Below, piece by piece: positions 13,985 to 26,194 of a stretch of DNA of 64,000 bases. The DNA comes from Psettodes erumei (taxonomy: Eukaryota > Chordata > Actinopteri > Pleuronectiformes > Psettodidae): NCBI GenBank assembly GCA_016785225.1, contig JAFBJZ010000639.1, forward strand, positions 372,001 to 436,000. The letters run 5' to 3'. The position numbers were made by a program, and so were the translations under genes. Below the pieces are notes generated by a model. It saw only the letters and a program-made list of their open reading frames with translations. It had not been told where the DNA came from and searched no databases. The first letter of the stretch is position 1. Every line of letters begins with the position of its first letter.

Positions 13985-14370
13985 CATTTAGTTTTCTGAT
14001 TGGACACTTCTTTGTTTTATTTCCTGCTTTATTTTGGTCATTTTTCCTGTTGTGTCTTCTGTGTACTAACTTCCTGTCTCCCCCACACTAATGTGTTCCA
14101 CCTGTGTCTTGTTAGCCTCCCCCTATGGGCGTTTGCCTTGGTCTTGGTCAGTTTGTAACTGCCTTGTTTTTTGCCTCACTTCTGCTGTTGCGGGCCTTGC
14201 TTTGATGTTCCTTGAGCTGTTTATTTATACTCCCTGTATTTCCAGGGTTTCTTGCATTTTTCAAATTCTTGCTTTGATGTTTTGTAAAAAAACAAAAAAA
14301 CAAAACCTTTTGCTTCAGTTTGCCTCCATGCCTGACTGTCTCTGTCAGTTGTTGAGTGTTTCAGCTTGAT
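13985..14370 (+). mobile_element. Retroelement-like repeat, copy 3 of 3
   Basis: Same family as the copies at 7.6 and 13.5 kb: CACTAATGTGTTCCACCTGT, a run through TTTATTTATACTCCCTG (TATA-like), then GCCTCCATGCCTGACTG near the 3' end. It lies in the same orientation about 500 bases downstream of copy 2, so the two could be diverged long terminal repeats around a collapsed interior or independent insertions. Confidence 0.5.
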
Positions 14371-15708
14371 AAAAGATGGCTGCAGAGCCTACATTCAAGG
14401 ACCTGGTGACAGGGTAAGGGAAAATTTTTCCTTGTTAAAGATTGTGATATAAGATGTTTGACTATACTTTCCTTCAGTAAAGCACGTGTATTTCTTTTAA
14501 GAATGCATCAACTGAAAGGGTGAGGAGGATGCTCAGTAATGGTGTTAATTGTACAATCCTGGGTTAGAAGCAGTCTCTCTTTCTATTTTGCCAAATTTGC
14601 TCTATATTTTGATTAACTCGTCTTTCCTGTGTTGGGGTGAGATAGGAAAGGTTTGGAAATTGGCTGTATCCTTTGTTGTATTTATTTGACTTCCCATCAC
14701 ATTGAGCTGATTTCTAGGTGTGACAGCCCATAAATAAAGCAGCTGTCCTGTTTGGTTTTATTTCTAGTACCCTACATCAACAATGACTGATCCTAACTTG
14801 AAAGGTGCTGTTCCTCCTCCTGCTTGTTCATTTGTAAAATAGTTAACAGGGTTTTTCACTGGTTGCTGGAGCCACTGTGGATTTAAATGGGACAGGAGGG
14901 GGTGAAATGTGAAATAACAGTAAAGGAAAGTCTCCTATATTTTGTCTGTGATCCGAGTTTTGATGAATACTTCCATTTTATTCATCCTTTTGTAGTTAAA
15001 TTTTGGCATTTCTAATATATGCTCTCTCTCTTTTGCAATGATGGTTGTGTGCTTTCTCCTGCTACTTTATGGTGGGATGCAGTTTTTACTTCTGATTGTG
15101 ATATGTAGACAAAACATTTATCTAGCAGTTCTGATAAATTATTTACATGAGGTATAGATATATTAGATGTGTTTTTATGAAGGATGTGCTAGAATTTAGG
15201 CTTTGCTGAACATTTTTTTTCCAAAGGCATAGCTCATACTGTATAAACCTCTCAGGTTTGTGCAAATCAGCCAGCAACTCCTGAATTCTCAAGAGTTTAA
15301 AAAAAAAAAATAATAATAGATGAGCCTCATTTAAAAGGTTGTGTAAACTTGTAAACTGTAATGCTGCTGAGCTATCCCTTATCTGCAGATCTTTTTTGTC
15401 ATGATAATGGGACAGGACAGACAGAAGTCCTCAATGTCCCCCTGCTGCTCTAATCTGATGTTCTAAGTGTAAATCAGGCAGTGATCACTCCCATTCCCAG
15501 TCCCCATAGAACTGTACAGGTCTGTAATTTAAGTGTCTGTCAAATATTCTCTCAACACACATCAGTAATTACAAAAAATGTTGTTTGAAATAACACCAAC
15601 TTTGTCATTTTGGTTTGGTTGTTCTGTTCTTTTGTCCCTTGTGCATATACTGTATGATGAAGGCTCATACCGCCAAGAGTCAAATTGCCCTGTGTATTGA
15701 TTACAGTA

Positions 15709-15757
15709 ACTGTAAATTTCCCCGTTGTGGGATTAATAAAGTTAATCTTAATCTTAA
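15709..15757 (+). mobile_element. 3' end of a non-LTR retrotransposon (LINE-like tail)
   Basis: The segment AAATTTCCCCGTTGTGGGAT followed by TAATAAAG and a short tandem TTAATCTTAATCTTAA tail is the characteristic end of a widespread teleost non-LTR element. Only the 3' tail remains; the 5' part is truncated, as usual for LINE insertions. The family assignment is from memory. Confidence 0.55.
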
Positions 15758-18700
15758 CATTCTCGTATGCAAGATTAACTATCAGAGTTACAAAGGTCCA
15801 TCTCAGTTAGTGCACCCGCATTGATGCATATGTAAAGTCACTTAAATCAACAGCCATCAGTAATACAAAGAGACCATGAGTGAGTGATTGAGGGCATGAC
15901 TCAGCCAAAGTGAAACTACATTGTCACCTCTCAGCTAAACCGGAGGCACTTTATAAAGGGTAAAAACAAGACATTTCCAGAATTCAGGGAAACTGGGGTA
16001 AAAGCAATAGAAATAGTCACAGTACAGGTTTAAAAATACTGGGGGCTTTCAACACCAAGTCATGTCAAAGACCCACATGCTTTGTTCTACACGACCTTGG
16101 TTCTCAAGTGGTGATTCACAAAAAATATCTGCCTCGTCGATGTGACTGCTGTAAGACGATGTTTTCAGCTGAGGCGTTTGGGAATGAAGGTTGGTAATTT
16201 GGTTGCTACTTTGTGTGAAGTGTCATCATCATTTATCTGTTTAGAATGGGGGGAATTAAATGCCATTCTCTCCTTAATCACAGCCTATGTGGAGTGACAG
16301 TACTGTTTTGTTACCTTGATATATGAATAGCGCCCTCATGAGACATGCATCTTTGTTGTAAAGACTAGTTTCCAAAATGTGATGCTGACACTTCTATTGG
16401 AGAAAAAGTACAAAAAGTCTTCCCATCAATGCAAAAGTTCTAGAGAATGTATGAGGGAGGAAGATGTTGGGAAAGAATGAACAAAGTTATAATATAATAT
16501 GCATTAGAGAAAACCATGGTGGTCAAATATAAAAAAAAGGGTTATTACAGTTTCAACATAACTTGGGAGTTGACATAAGTGGAAAAACCTTTCTCCATAG
16601 ACTCAAATCCTGTGCACGTATCACTTGTTCAGAAAAAATAGAGTTCCTTGATTTGGATTTTCAGTGAGAGGAAGTTGGTTTAATGCAGCCATCCAAATCA
16701 ATTATGGACATGTGTGGCAATTGATTTTAAACCTCCTTTGACAACTACAACGCTCCTTCCATCTCTGACAATACAAAGTAATACAAAGAATGCACAACCA
16801 CCAGACTCAGTGCAGCAGGAAATAGAAAGAAAGTTATATATTCTGATCTTTCTTTTCTTGGCTCTCTGGGGTTAGCCTTTTCATCTCCATCTTCTCCCTT
16901 GAATGTGAAGCCATTAAATGCTAAGGCTACTAACATTTTTCAATTACAGAGCTCAAGACACCATTGAGTCAAATGCTACAAGACTATTGTCATTAAATTA
17001 GTCAGGTTGGGGGAAAAAAGACAGTCAAACAGTCAAATTTTTGAGGTGAGGTGTTCCCTGACCTGTTCCTCAAACTCTTACTTCTGCTATTTATTTCTCA
17101 TGGTTTATTGTATTTCTTGGTGTATTTTGTGCAGCTAACAGGCTACACAGCCAATGTCAGTCAGAGGTGATTTGCACTTCACATGGGCTTCTGTGATATC
17201 TGCAATTTTCAGCAGGAAATCACACACGAAATCAGCTGCAGATTTAATTGAGCCCAGTGAACTCCACCTGACAAACCGGTGCTTAGTACAACTCGACCTT
17301 ATCCAGCTTCCCATCATAGAAACTCACATCTTGTAGGGACAGTGTGTCCATTATGTTCATTCACTCGGGGCAGCTTGCCACACCGCAGTCCTCTGTGCAT
17401 ATCATTGTCTCACTGATGACGAAGGCTGTCCTTTCCAGATAAACAACTGCATTGGCAGTTTGGATTAACATCTTAAAATGACCTGCTTATATTAAGTGCC
17501 AGAGCTGGGAGTTGATTTTTGTTCACATAAGTGCGGTGAGATTTGAAGTCAAGGTCTGAAGGTCAAGATTGTCGATGAGACAAGTGTTGCTTCAGAAAGT
17601 CCAGACTTTGTACTTTCACATCTTGCACCGACTGTCATTTGTGAGTTCTGTTAAACATCTTACTTTTAGAGATTGTGTCTTACATAACAAATCAAATAAT
17701 ATCAGCTTTGGTTATTTCTCAGAAGAGATTTCTTTCTGTGCGTATGTTTTATCGACACTCTTGTCATTGATGGGATTTAGCTGAACATCAGTGATGTCAC
17801 CTATACTTTCATGCTCCATTCAAAGTTCCGAGTTTGTTTGCTTGTGTTGCCAGCGCTGCCAGTCAGATCTGATCAAACCTCACACACACTGATCAAGCAA
17901 TTTAGCTGAGTTATTGAATGTTAAACTCAATAGATATTGAGAATGAATGTTTTTTAAGGAGGCATCCTTTAACTATAGGGGCTGTAAATGAGAAATTGAA
18001 TGCATCATTTCACATAAAATGACAAGGCATGCTTGTTTTGGAATTTACTGAAAAATTATTTGTTCAGTCATTTAGGCATACAGACATCTTGTTAATACTA
18101 TTTACATTGCTGCAGTGGTGACCTGATAGATTGGGCACTTTTTGTTTAGAGATTGGTTTGATGATTCTATTCATGCTAGCATTATTATGCACATTTATAC
18201 ACACTGAAGGTGAACATGAGGTTAAAAACAAAATTTTTAACAGCTGGAGTACATAAATGCAAAGCAGCAGTTCAATCATTCGGGACTTTCCACATATTAT
18301 TGGTCCAAGTGGATCAAATGTTGTTTATAATTATTATCAGAGTTTAAATTCTGATAGTAAAAAAGTCATTTGGGGGGATTTGTCAGTTCAGAAAAACATA
18401 TTCACCATTTTAGGGATGATCGAAAAGATTTTAGGGCCAGTGTGTGTCCCATGATGAACACCAAAATTGCTTGAGAGACCTGGTTTGCTCCCAGAGGCAG
18501 CGAGCAATCATGAATTGTATTGGTGATTAGTAACCAACCCACAGTTGCTACACTGCATACTAATACTTTAGAAAATACATCACACTGGGTTAAAGGCTTG
18601 TTTCACAGGTGCCTCTCTAAAACCAATAAATGACCCAACCTTTTCAATGTGCTCCAAAGTGCTGGTCATCAAACAAAACTGCTGAAACTGCTCAAAGCTT

Positions 18701-21700
18701 GAGAGATAGAATATAACACTGTCATCCTCTTTGTTCTACCATGCTTAAATGAGTGGAGACCCCCCCAAAAAAATCTATTTTTCATGTAAATCTACAAAAG
18801 AAAGAGCACGCCCCAGCCTTCCACATCACCACATCAGGAAATGCTTTATTGTTTTAGAAACCGTGTTTGGTTTGAAACACAATTAGAACCATTTTCCCCC
18901 TGTCAGTTCCCTCTCCTTGGCCCTGTCTTTATTCATTCAATCTCAGTAACATTCATGAGCTCTCTTCACAAACAGTGCCTTGAATGAGATGTTTTTTCAG
19001 TGAGTGTCTTCTACTCCTGCATTCTTTAGGTTTCAAATTATAAAAGGAAATTGATAATTTGATAATAACTCAGTGAGGATGATCATGATCATCAAGCTGA
19101 TCCAGCTTGTCTTGTTTGAAACACTTCACACACAACATTAGCATCCTCAAATTATGGGTTTCCAACTTCTGTTTGCCCTGATGTGACTCATCACCTCGGC
19201 ACTGCTGTTACTGGCATCAGCTGTTTTTGGGGGTTGGTTGTGTTGGTGGCATTCGGCAACCAAACTTTGAAACAAACATGATTTAAATCATTCCATGTCA
19301 TGAAATGGCACAATTTGGCTATTCAATTACTTCATTTTCATTCATTTTCAGAAAATGTTATACATAAAATGTACATTTGCAGGTGTGTGCACGAAATTAT
19401 GAGAGAGCGCTTGATTCACACTTCAAGTTCAGTGTTCATGTTCATGAACATTCAGCTCCGGTGCTGCGGTGTGTGTTAAATGCTGAGAGACAAAAGCAAC
19501 TCATCCATATGCAACATGCATGAGACATCCTCTGCACGCTTTGAATGATCATACCCAGTCTAGTCTCAGAGGAAACTCAGTTATACAACATGCCTGAAGG
19601 ACTTTGCTGAAAATTAAAAGAGGCTTACCTCATTTAGTTATTTTAATAACATAATGTAATATGAGTTATTTATGAAGCAAGTTAACTGAAGGGAAGTTAA
19701 CTTATTCCTTTATGAAACAAAGTGAACTTAATGATGATTTTTATGGATAGTGTTCAATTAACACATTTTAAAACAACAACCTGCCGATCTTGTGTTGTAT
19801 GATAAGCTAATACAGCTCAGGTGTAGCCATTTCATTTCAGCTTACTTCGTCCTTGATTTTAAGCTTCAAACTTGCACTTTTGAAATCTTTTTATAATTTT
19901 GTACAGCAGAGGCTAAATAATTTAGTCGAGGTTTGACCTGCAAATTGTAAATTGATTTGTTTGTCACTTTATGGTGTCATTTTGGTTGACATGTACTGAG
20001 TACTTGGCTTTTGCTTCAAGGTTGTGTGTCTGTCTGCATCTTCTCGTTGCTTCCTTGTACCACTTGTTATTAAAATCAGACGTTTTGGTTCCAGCATGTA
20101 GCGCATTAGCATTAAGCATCAATCTTAATGCTAATGAAATCATAGCTTCAGTCATTTCATGTGTCTGTGGCTCTGTCAAACAGATCTGTAGTCAATGTAA
20201 GAATAGATTCTGCTTGTCATCCCCTGCTCCCACCATCTCACTGAAAAAGATGACTTCATTAACATGCCATTTTTCTCATTCTCCCTCTTTCAGTATGGTT
20301 TTGTAACAATTTCCCATCTCTTTTTATCCCTCCCCTCTTTCATCTTTGATGAATTATTTTTCCCCTCTGTTCTCATCCTCACTCATACCTGAGCTGCACT
20401 TACTACATCAACACCTCACCATCTGAATTTGAAACTGTGAAGGGTTTTTTTGTCCCATGCAAAAAGTTTGTTTTAAATTTGGATTTTTCAAAAGCCTCAT
20501 TTTTCAGTCTGTCTGGCGTTTCCTGCTCTGTATTCCATGCCTAAAATCCTATCAGCAACCTTTTTGTATTCAGAGGTTTTAAACCAATCTCCAGTGGCAC
20601 CCTACAGTAAATCTCTTTCTTTCTTTCTGCCCTCATTCAACCTCCCATCTTCTCTCCTTTGTTCAGATAAAAAGTGCAAATCTTAACTTTGGAAGGGTGT
20701 AAATAATTATTAGTATATTTATTGTGTGTTTTCTTCTTGTGAAATCTTATTCCATTAGGACCCTCTGACAGACATTGAGATTTTCAGTCACGATACAAAA
20801 GATTAAAGGTGTTCGCCTACTAAAAAATAACATCACAGCCTTACTGTGATTGTTGTTTCACCCTTACCATGTGCTAACATATATTAGATATTTCTACAGG
20901 AGATTTTTGGCAGAAAAAATAATGAGACAGTATCAACCCTGTTCATTTAGGGTTATTTTGCTGATGTTTTGCCTTAATTGTTTTCCAGTTTCAGAAGAAC
21001 TAACTCTTCATGCCCAGGTGGTAAAGAAAAAACAGAAGTTCCTGCTTTCTCCACACAGCACGTGTGGTTTGGCTGGGCAGCCGGCTCAAGGAACTTGTTG
21101 TTGCTGGTTGTTCCACACTTCAATCCAGCAGATTTTTTTTCTTTTTTGTAGGATACCCCAGATGTGTGTCCTGACACAAACTTCTGTGATCTCTGCAGGC
21201 AGTTCCTCTGATATGCATTGCCAGCTGTGAGAGCTTATATAATGTAGATGTGTGTTCTTTCCAAATCATGTCCTGTCAGTTGAACTGACTACAGATGGAC
21301 TTGAAATTATAGAAACATCTGAAAGATGATGAAGAGACATCAAGGGTCAGAATATGTAGATATAAGATATTATTTTAGCATTAAGCTGTAACTAAACAAA
21401 ATGTGAAAAAAATTAATTTCCAAATGTACTGTCAATATATAAATGAACACTCACCTAAAACAGAATTACTCATACTTCTGTGTGCTATGTACACAGTCCA
21501 CAATGAAGTTGTATAACCACGTGAAGAGTCTTATCCTTGACTCACCAGCAGAATTTGCCTCTTGATTTTCATGGCAGTGCAGCATCGCATCAGTTGAATA
21601 AAAACTCTCACTGAGATTGATTTTCCTCTCTACACGAGACGAAAGACAGCTATTTTGAACACAGCTGATCAGTTGGTGGATGCGATCTGTGATGTTATGT

Positions 21701-23260
21701 ATGTCATGAGTATGTATGTAACAAGACTTTTATCAATTCATATGTCAGTCTGGTGTTGGGCACATGAATCAAGTAGTGACATAATAAATGTCACTCATTT
21801 CCTTCAGTAAATTGCTTATTACAAATTCAGCAGTTACGCTGTTGAGATGTTCTGCCCCTGCTCCTTCCGTGATTCCACAAGTAAAATCGTTTAAAAATGA
21901 TGGCTTTCAAGAATAGTAGCTACGATGCACACTCTTGCTTTCATCCATAGTCCATCATGACAGACACAGTAAGTGTTGTTTCTATGGCAGCATCTTGAGC
22001 TTGCTGATATGTCTTTCACAAGGAAAAGAAGAATACAAAGAACCACTCTCTTATCAAATTAATGAACTGTTCCAGTGTGAAAATGTAAAGTTTTTTATAT
22101 CACATGAAAATGTCTGACCAAATGTTTGCCTTCTAACACATTGTAAACATTATATCCGCTTAACATTGGTGTGTCATTGTGTGACTGTTAATACTCTGAT
22201 GTCAGCAGCGCTGTTCCTAAGTACAGCCCCACAGGGCCGCCAGCATGGCTGTAGACAGACACTGCTCATGACAGACCCACATCTGTCACCTTTAATTTTG
22301 TTCAGCTTGCCTACAAGTTGTGATGTTGCTCCAGGACAAAGAATTAAGTGACATATACTCCCATCAGAACGTCTGCCTTTTTGCCAATTTCAGCACTAGA
22401 AATTCTTCACACCGCCTCTGCACACTCGTAACGGATTTTTAAAAAAGTTGTTTTTTTTTCTTTATATATCGACAGTCTGGAATTGTTAAGTAAAGGCTGC
22501 AAAGTACATTTTCTGACCATACAGCAAAGACGTTTATTGTGCAGTGAAACCTTGAATCTCTTTGCATGTCAGTATAATTCAAGCTTGAGCTCATTCCACA
22601 GGAAACTTGCTGTACAAGCCTATCTGCTTGGATATACGCAAGAAGATAAGTTTCTGTCGCTCTCATGCTGTTTTTTTTAGGGAAATATCGTGAACAGGTT
22701 GGCAGCCTGTCAGGAATTATGTACATATTATGTTGCAGCTCATTTCAGGGGCTGCACACTTCAAAGTCCACGTTTCAAAGCTCTGTCTGATATTAAAGGT
22801 TGAAGAGGCTATCTCATCCCGAACTCTTTAAAATTCAGTCTTTTTATTACCAAATTTTGTGGACACAACCTCAATGAGTCTTTTAGGATGTCTATTTTTT
22901 TTTTTTTTTTTTTAGCTTTTTTTCTTTTTAGGTTGGCAACCTTACCAGACCACACCAGCTATCAGTCTCGCACACCCTTGCTTCAACATAAGATCCATGT
23001 TCATATTTTCTGGCACATACGTGGCTGTATTGCTGTCATCTTACAAGACACAGTGCACAGTGTACAAATAATGCCAGGTAGAGATTCTACTGTTTGTTCA
23101 TGTTTCCATTATGCACAGGAAGTGGAGAATCACAACTCATACTGTTCTTTTATTATCATGTATGTCAGCATGTCTTGGGATGAAAGTATAATTTCCACAT
23201 TGTCAGCCATTTGAGGCCACTGTCTGGTACAGTTTTGACATTTTCAAGATAATGAATGGT

Positions 23261-23302
23261 CAAGGACTGTCCAAATGTACCTTTGCATTTGGACAGTCCT
23301 TG
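23261..23302. repeat. Perfect 17-bp inverted repeat (hairpin)
   Basis: The arm CAAGGACTGTCCAAATG at 23261-23277 is matched exactly by its reverse complement at 23286-23302, separated by an 8-base spacer. As RNA it would fold into a 17-bp stem with an 8-base loop. That is shorter than a usual miRNA precursor, so it may be a fold-back remnant of a small transposon or a structured RNA. Confidence 0.85.
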
Positions 23303-24760
23303 TATGTCTCATTTGTAGTAGGTTCAGTCCAGTCCTTCAGGTCATCAGGTAAAACTCTGATGGCTATTGGATTTTATTTTTCATTTGGCATTTTGTGTAA
23401 TACGGTACTATTACTATTACGGTAACTTATATTCATATTTTAAACAAATAGAGAACATAACAGATGATACATAAAATGTACAGTGTGTTGCTACGAAGAA
23501 ACACTGGACAAATACATACACGTGAATCTTAATTTTGTTGTGTGCGTGCACTGCGGAGCGTGATTATAAGGACCACAAATGTCCCAGAAAATTTGCATGT
23601 AAATAAGTCTTTCTTTCTTCAGCTTTCATCCTCTGCATCATTTCCACCCAAATCAAAGTATCTCACTGAACAACCACAAGAGGAATGCAGTAATTTGGCC
23701 GTTTTGGGGTCTGAAGAAACACTCTTAAGGAGGAAATAAAACTTTCTGTCACAGTGTTGAATCCATTAATGACCTCAACCCTTGACAACTGCTTAAGAAA
23801 CATTCCAATTAACATGTGAAAATGTACTCATTTTTGCTTCAGTCAGAGATGACATTTTCTGCGAATTCTTCAAACCAAGTCACGAGATAAAATAATCTTT
23901 TGCTGCTAAGAGTCGTTCACGCACAGGAGAAATTCATTATAGCTCCTGTCAGACATCTGAGCACATATCTTTCATTATGTCAAAATCTTACAGAACATTA
24001 TATGTATTTGCAAAGTGTTGTCATGCATTTGCGTACTGCATGAGATTTATAGAGCTGGTACAGATATAAGGACAGTGTAACTGTTTAAAACTGATGATAT
24101 GTGTAAAGAAAACAATAAAGTGTGTTTAAAAAAACATTCTATCCAAATCTATTGATTTTGTGACAGAAATAGAATCTATACTACTCTATAATGTATTTCT
24201 TTTACAGTTTTCTTATGGTGAGTCTCTGCCAGCAGTGAACCCTGAGTCTCGCACAGCTTTATTGACAGGGTACTGACAGATTGAAGCTGAATTCCCAGTG
24301 AAGAATAAAAGAAACAAAAAAACAGCAGAAAAAGTAAAATCACGATCAGAGATTTCCAGACATACAAGCAGAGGAAGAGGAAGAAAATCCATGCTGTACA
24401 GCTTGTTTGAATATATGTGACCAGTTAATATTTTCCCAGTTTTTGCCAGTAACACTGAAGATTCATTAATTTGCTTCAAATCTGGACTTTATGGGCTTAT
24501 CCACATTATTCTCCACTTTTATTTTCTTCTTGAAACAGAGAATTGAAGTAGCAACAGTTTGCTGCACAGAGGGACTCAGTGTTTACCAACTGGGTCCTAA
24601 GCTGAGATGAAAAACACCTTTTTTATCAGTATGATCACTTTTCTTATTTGTCTATCATTTTTCATTTCAAAACTGAAGAAGATGCATTAATTTGTCACTC
24701 CTAACCACGCACTTGAAAAGATTGATCAGAGTGCTAGGGACTGCTGTGAAATATGAATAA

Positions 24761-24781
24761 CACACACACACACACACACAA
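24761..24781. repeat. (CA)10 microsatellite
   Basis: An uninterrupted CA run in the mchr1-gga3 intergenic region. Confidence 0.95.
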
Positions 24782-25807
24782 CATTCTACTCTGAAAATAC
24801 TGTTTTATTTCACTGCTGAATCTGATGGCACATTATAAATATGTAGTTGAGATCCTTTTTTGAATTCTTAGCACCATAATGGCCACACACTAAAATGGGC
24901 TGTAAAACACAAATTTGCAATGAGACATTAATCAATTTCAATAGGATCAAGTGCTGGCAGACTGTTTTTTCATGGAGGGAAGGTATGGAGAAGCAGCCGG
25001 AGGGAGAGAGGAAGCATCACATATGGGCTGCCAACAAGAAGTTGGAATCCCTCTTGTCATATCTCAGTATTAACAACTGTTGTGGTGTCGATCCGACCAG
25101 CCACCATATCTTGTCATTCTTGCCTCTTTTTACAGAGACCAATCTTGGACCATAGCCTTGGCAGAAAAAACGTGAAGCAGTGTGCTGTCTTGATTTGGAA
25201 GCAGCATCTGGATTTCATGAATAGGGGTACAGTGACAGCTGTGGCTATGGTAAACCTTGGCTTAGTACAAGTATCCCAGCAGACACATCACTTGAAAAGC
25301 ATAAAAAGTGGGATGACACTTGGCTCCGAAAAGTGTCTAAATGACCTGCCTTCCTTCTCAGAAGCTCAGTCAAGGTAAGCTACAGGTTGAAAGGGTGTGA
25401 CTTGTTTTGCTGCTGCCGTCATCAGGGAGCAGACGAAAGTGATAGACAATGTAAGAGAGAGAAGAGGAAAGTTGCTCACGGCAGCTGGTGAGCTCATAGT
25501 GGAGAAATCTGTTGATCTGACTGATGCTGGTCCTGAAGAGAAGACTGATTAAACAGCACCAGGCTTTAGTGGAATGATAGTAAACTTATGTGACTGTGCT
25601 GAAGACATACTACAGACTAGGATCTGATGCTGTCTCTGTGTTGAAGGCCCATGGTGCCAGGAAAATAGGACAGACATGCCACCATGCAGAGTGGGAAAGT
25701 TCAACCTTAAAATAACAAAACATAACTTACAATGGTCTTGTAGTCTGAGTATGATTTCATTCAACTAATCCGGCATAAATCTGTTTGCACCACATTAAAT
25801 GAAAATA

Positions 25808-25910
25808 TTACCTCTATTTGGTCTCTACCAACTCCCATTTAAAAATCTCTTTAGCTTTTGAAATCAAACAAGAGAGATGTTAACTGGTGTATCAGCGGCT
25901 GGGCCAAACA
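25808..25910 (+). repeat. Dispersed repeat fragment (shared with 4.6 kb)
   Basis: TTACCTCTATTTGG and GGTCTCTACCAACTCC match the fragment at 4.6 kb. Here the following words TCTCTTTAGCTTTTGAA and GATGTTAACTGGTG are also retained, which extend the recognisable part of what appears to be a percomorph interspersed repeat. Confidence 0.45.
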
Positions 25911-26099
25911 GGGGGATGTCCATCATGCATACTTAGCATAATAACATGACATCTAAAAATGGGGGGGGGGGCAGAAACCTGTAATAATACAGCCAGCACG
26001 AAGATGGAAATTTTGTTTGTATTAAGAATAGTTTTTGTATCGTCACATTTCGGCAATGGAAGAATTTCAGGCTTCACCCGCAGATACAAAACTAGAAAT

Positions 26100-26194
26100 G
26101 GACACTTCAGTAGCAGTCAGCAACTTCCATTTATCCCACAGCACGTGAAGGCAGCGTGAGTCACGCGTTGTTTGCCTCGCAGTCCCCTGCAAAC
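26100..26194 (+). promoter_or_regulatory. gga3 promoter and 5' UTR
   Basis: The sequence just before the gga3 start contains an E-box CACGTG at 26142-26147 and CpG-bearing GAGTCACGCG at 26158-26167, followed by the start context AAACATGGCGG, which matches the YY1-type AANATGGCGG element common at TATA-less housekeeping genes. No TATA box is seen. The transcription start is not determined. Confidence 0.5.

Larger units (their letters stand above)
12408..26194. other. Gene-poor intergenic region between mchr1 and gga3
   Basis: Nearly 14 kb with no exon I can support. It holds the upstream region of mchr1, two retroelement-like repeats near 13.5 and 14.1 kb, a LINE-like tail at 15.7 kb, CA/GT microsatellites, a perfect 17-bp hairpin at 23.26 kb, a 19-base poly-T run at 22895-22913 and a dispersed repeat at 25.8 kb. 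The 135-codon open frame at 12745-13152 resembles no protein I know. The human neighbour of GGA3, MRPS7, is not visible here. Confidence 0.6.

Noticed and set aside
20850..21230. 126-codon open frame in the gene desert
   Set aside because: No domain or repeat similarity recognised, and no neighbouring exon that could be joined to it.
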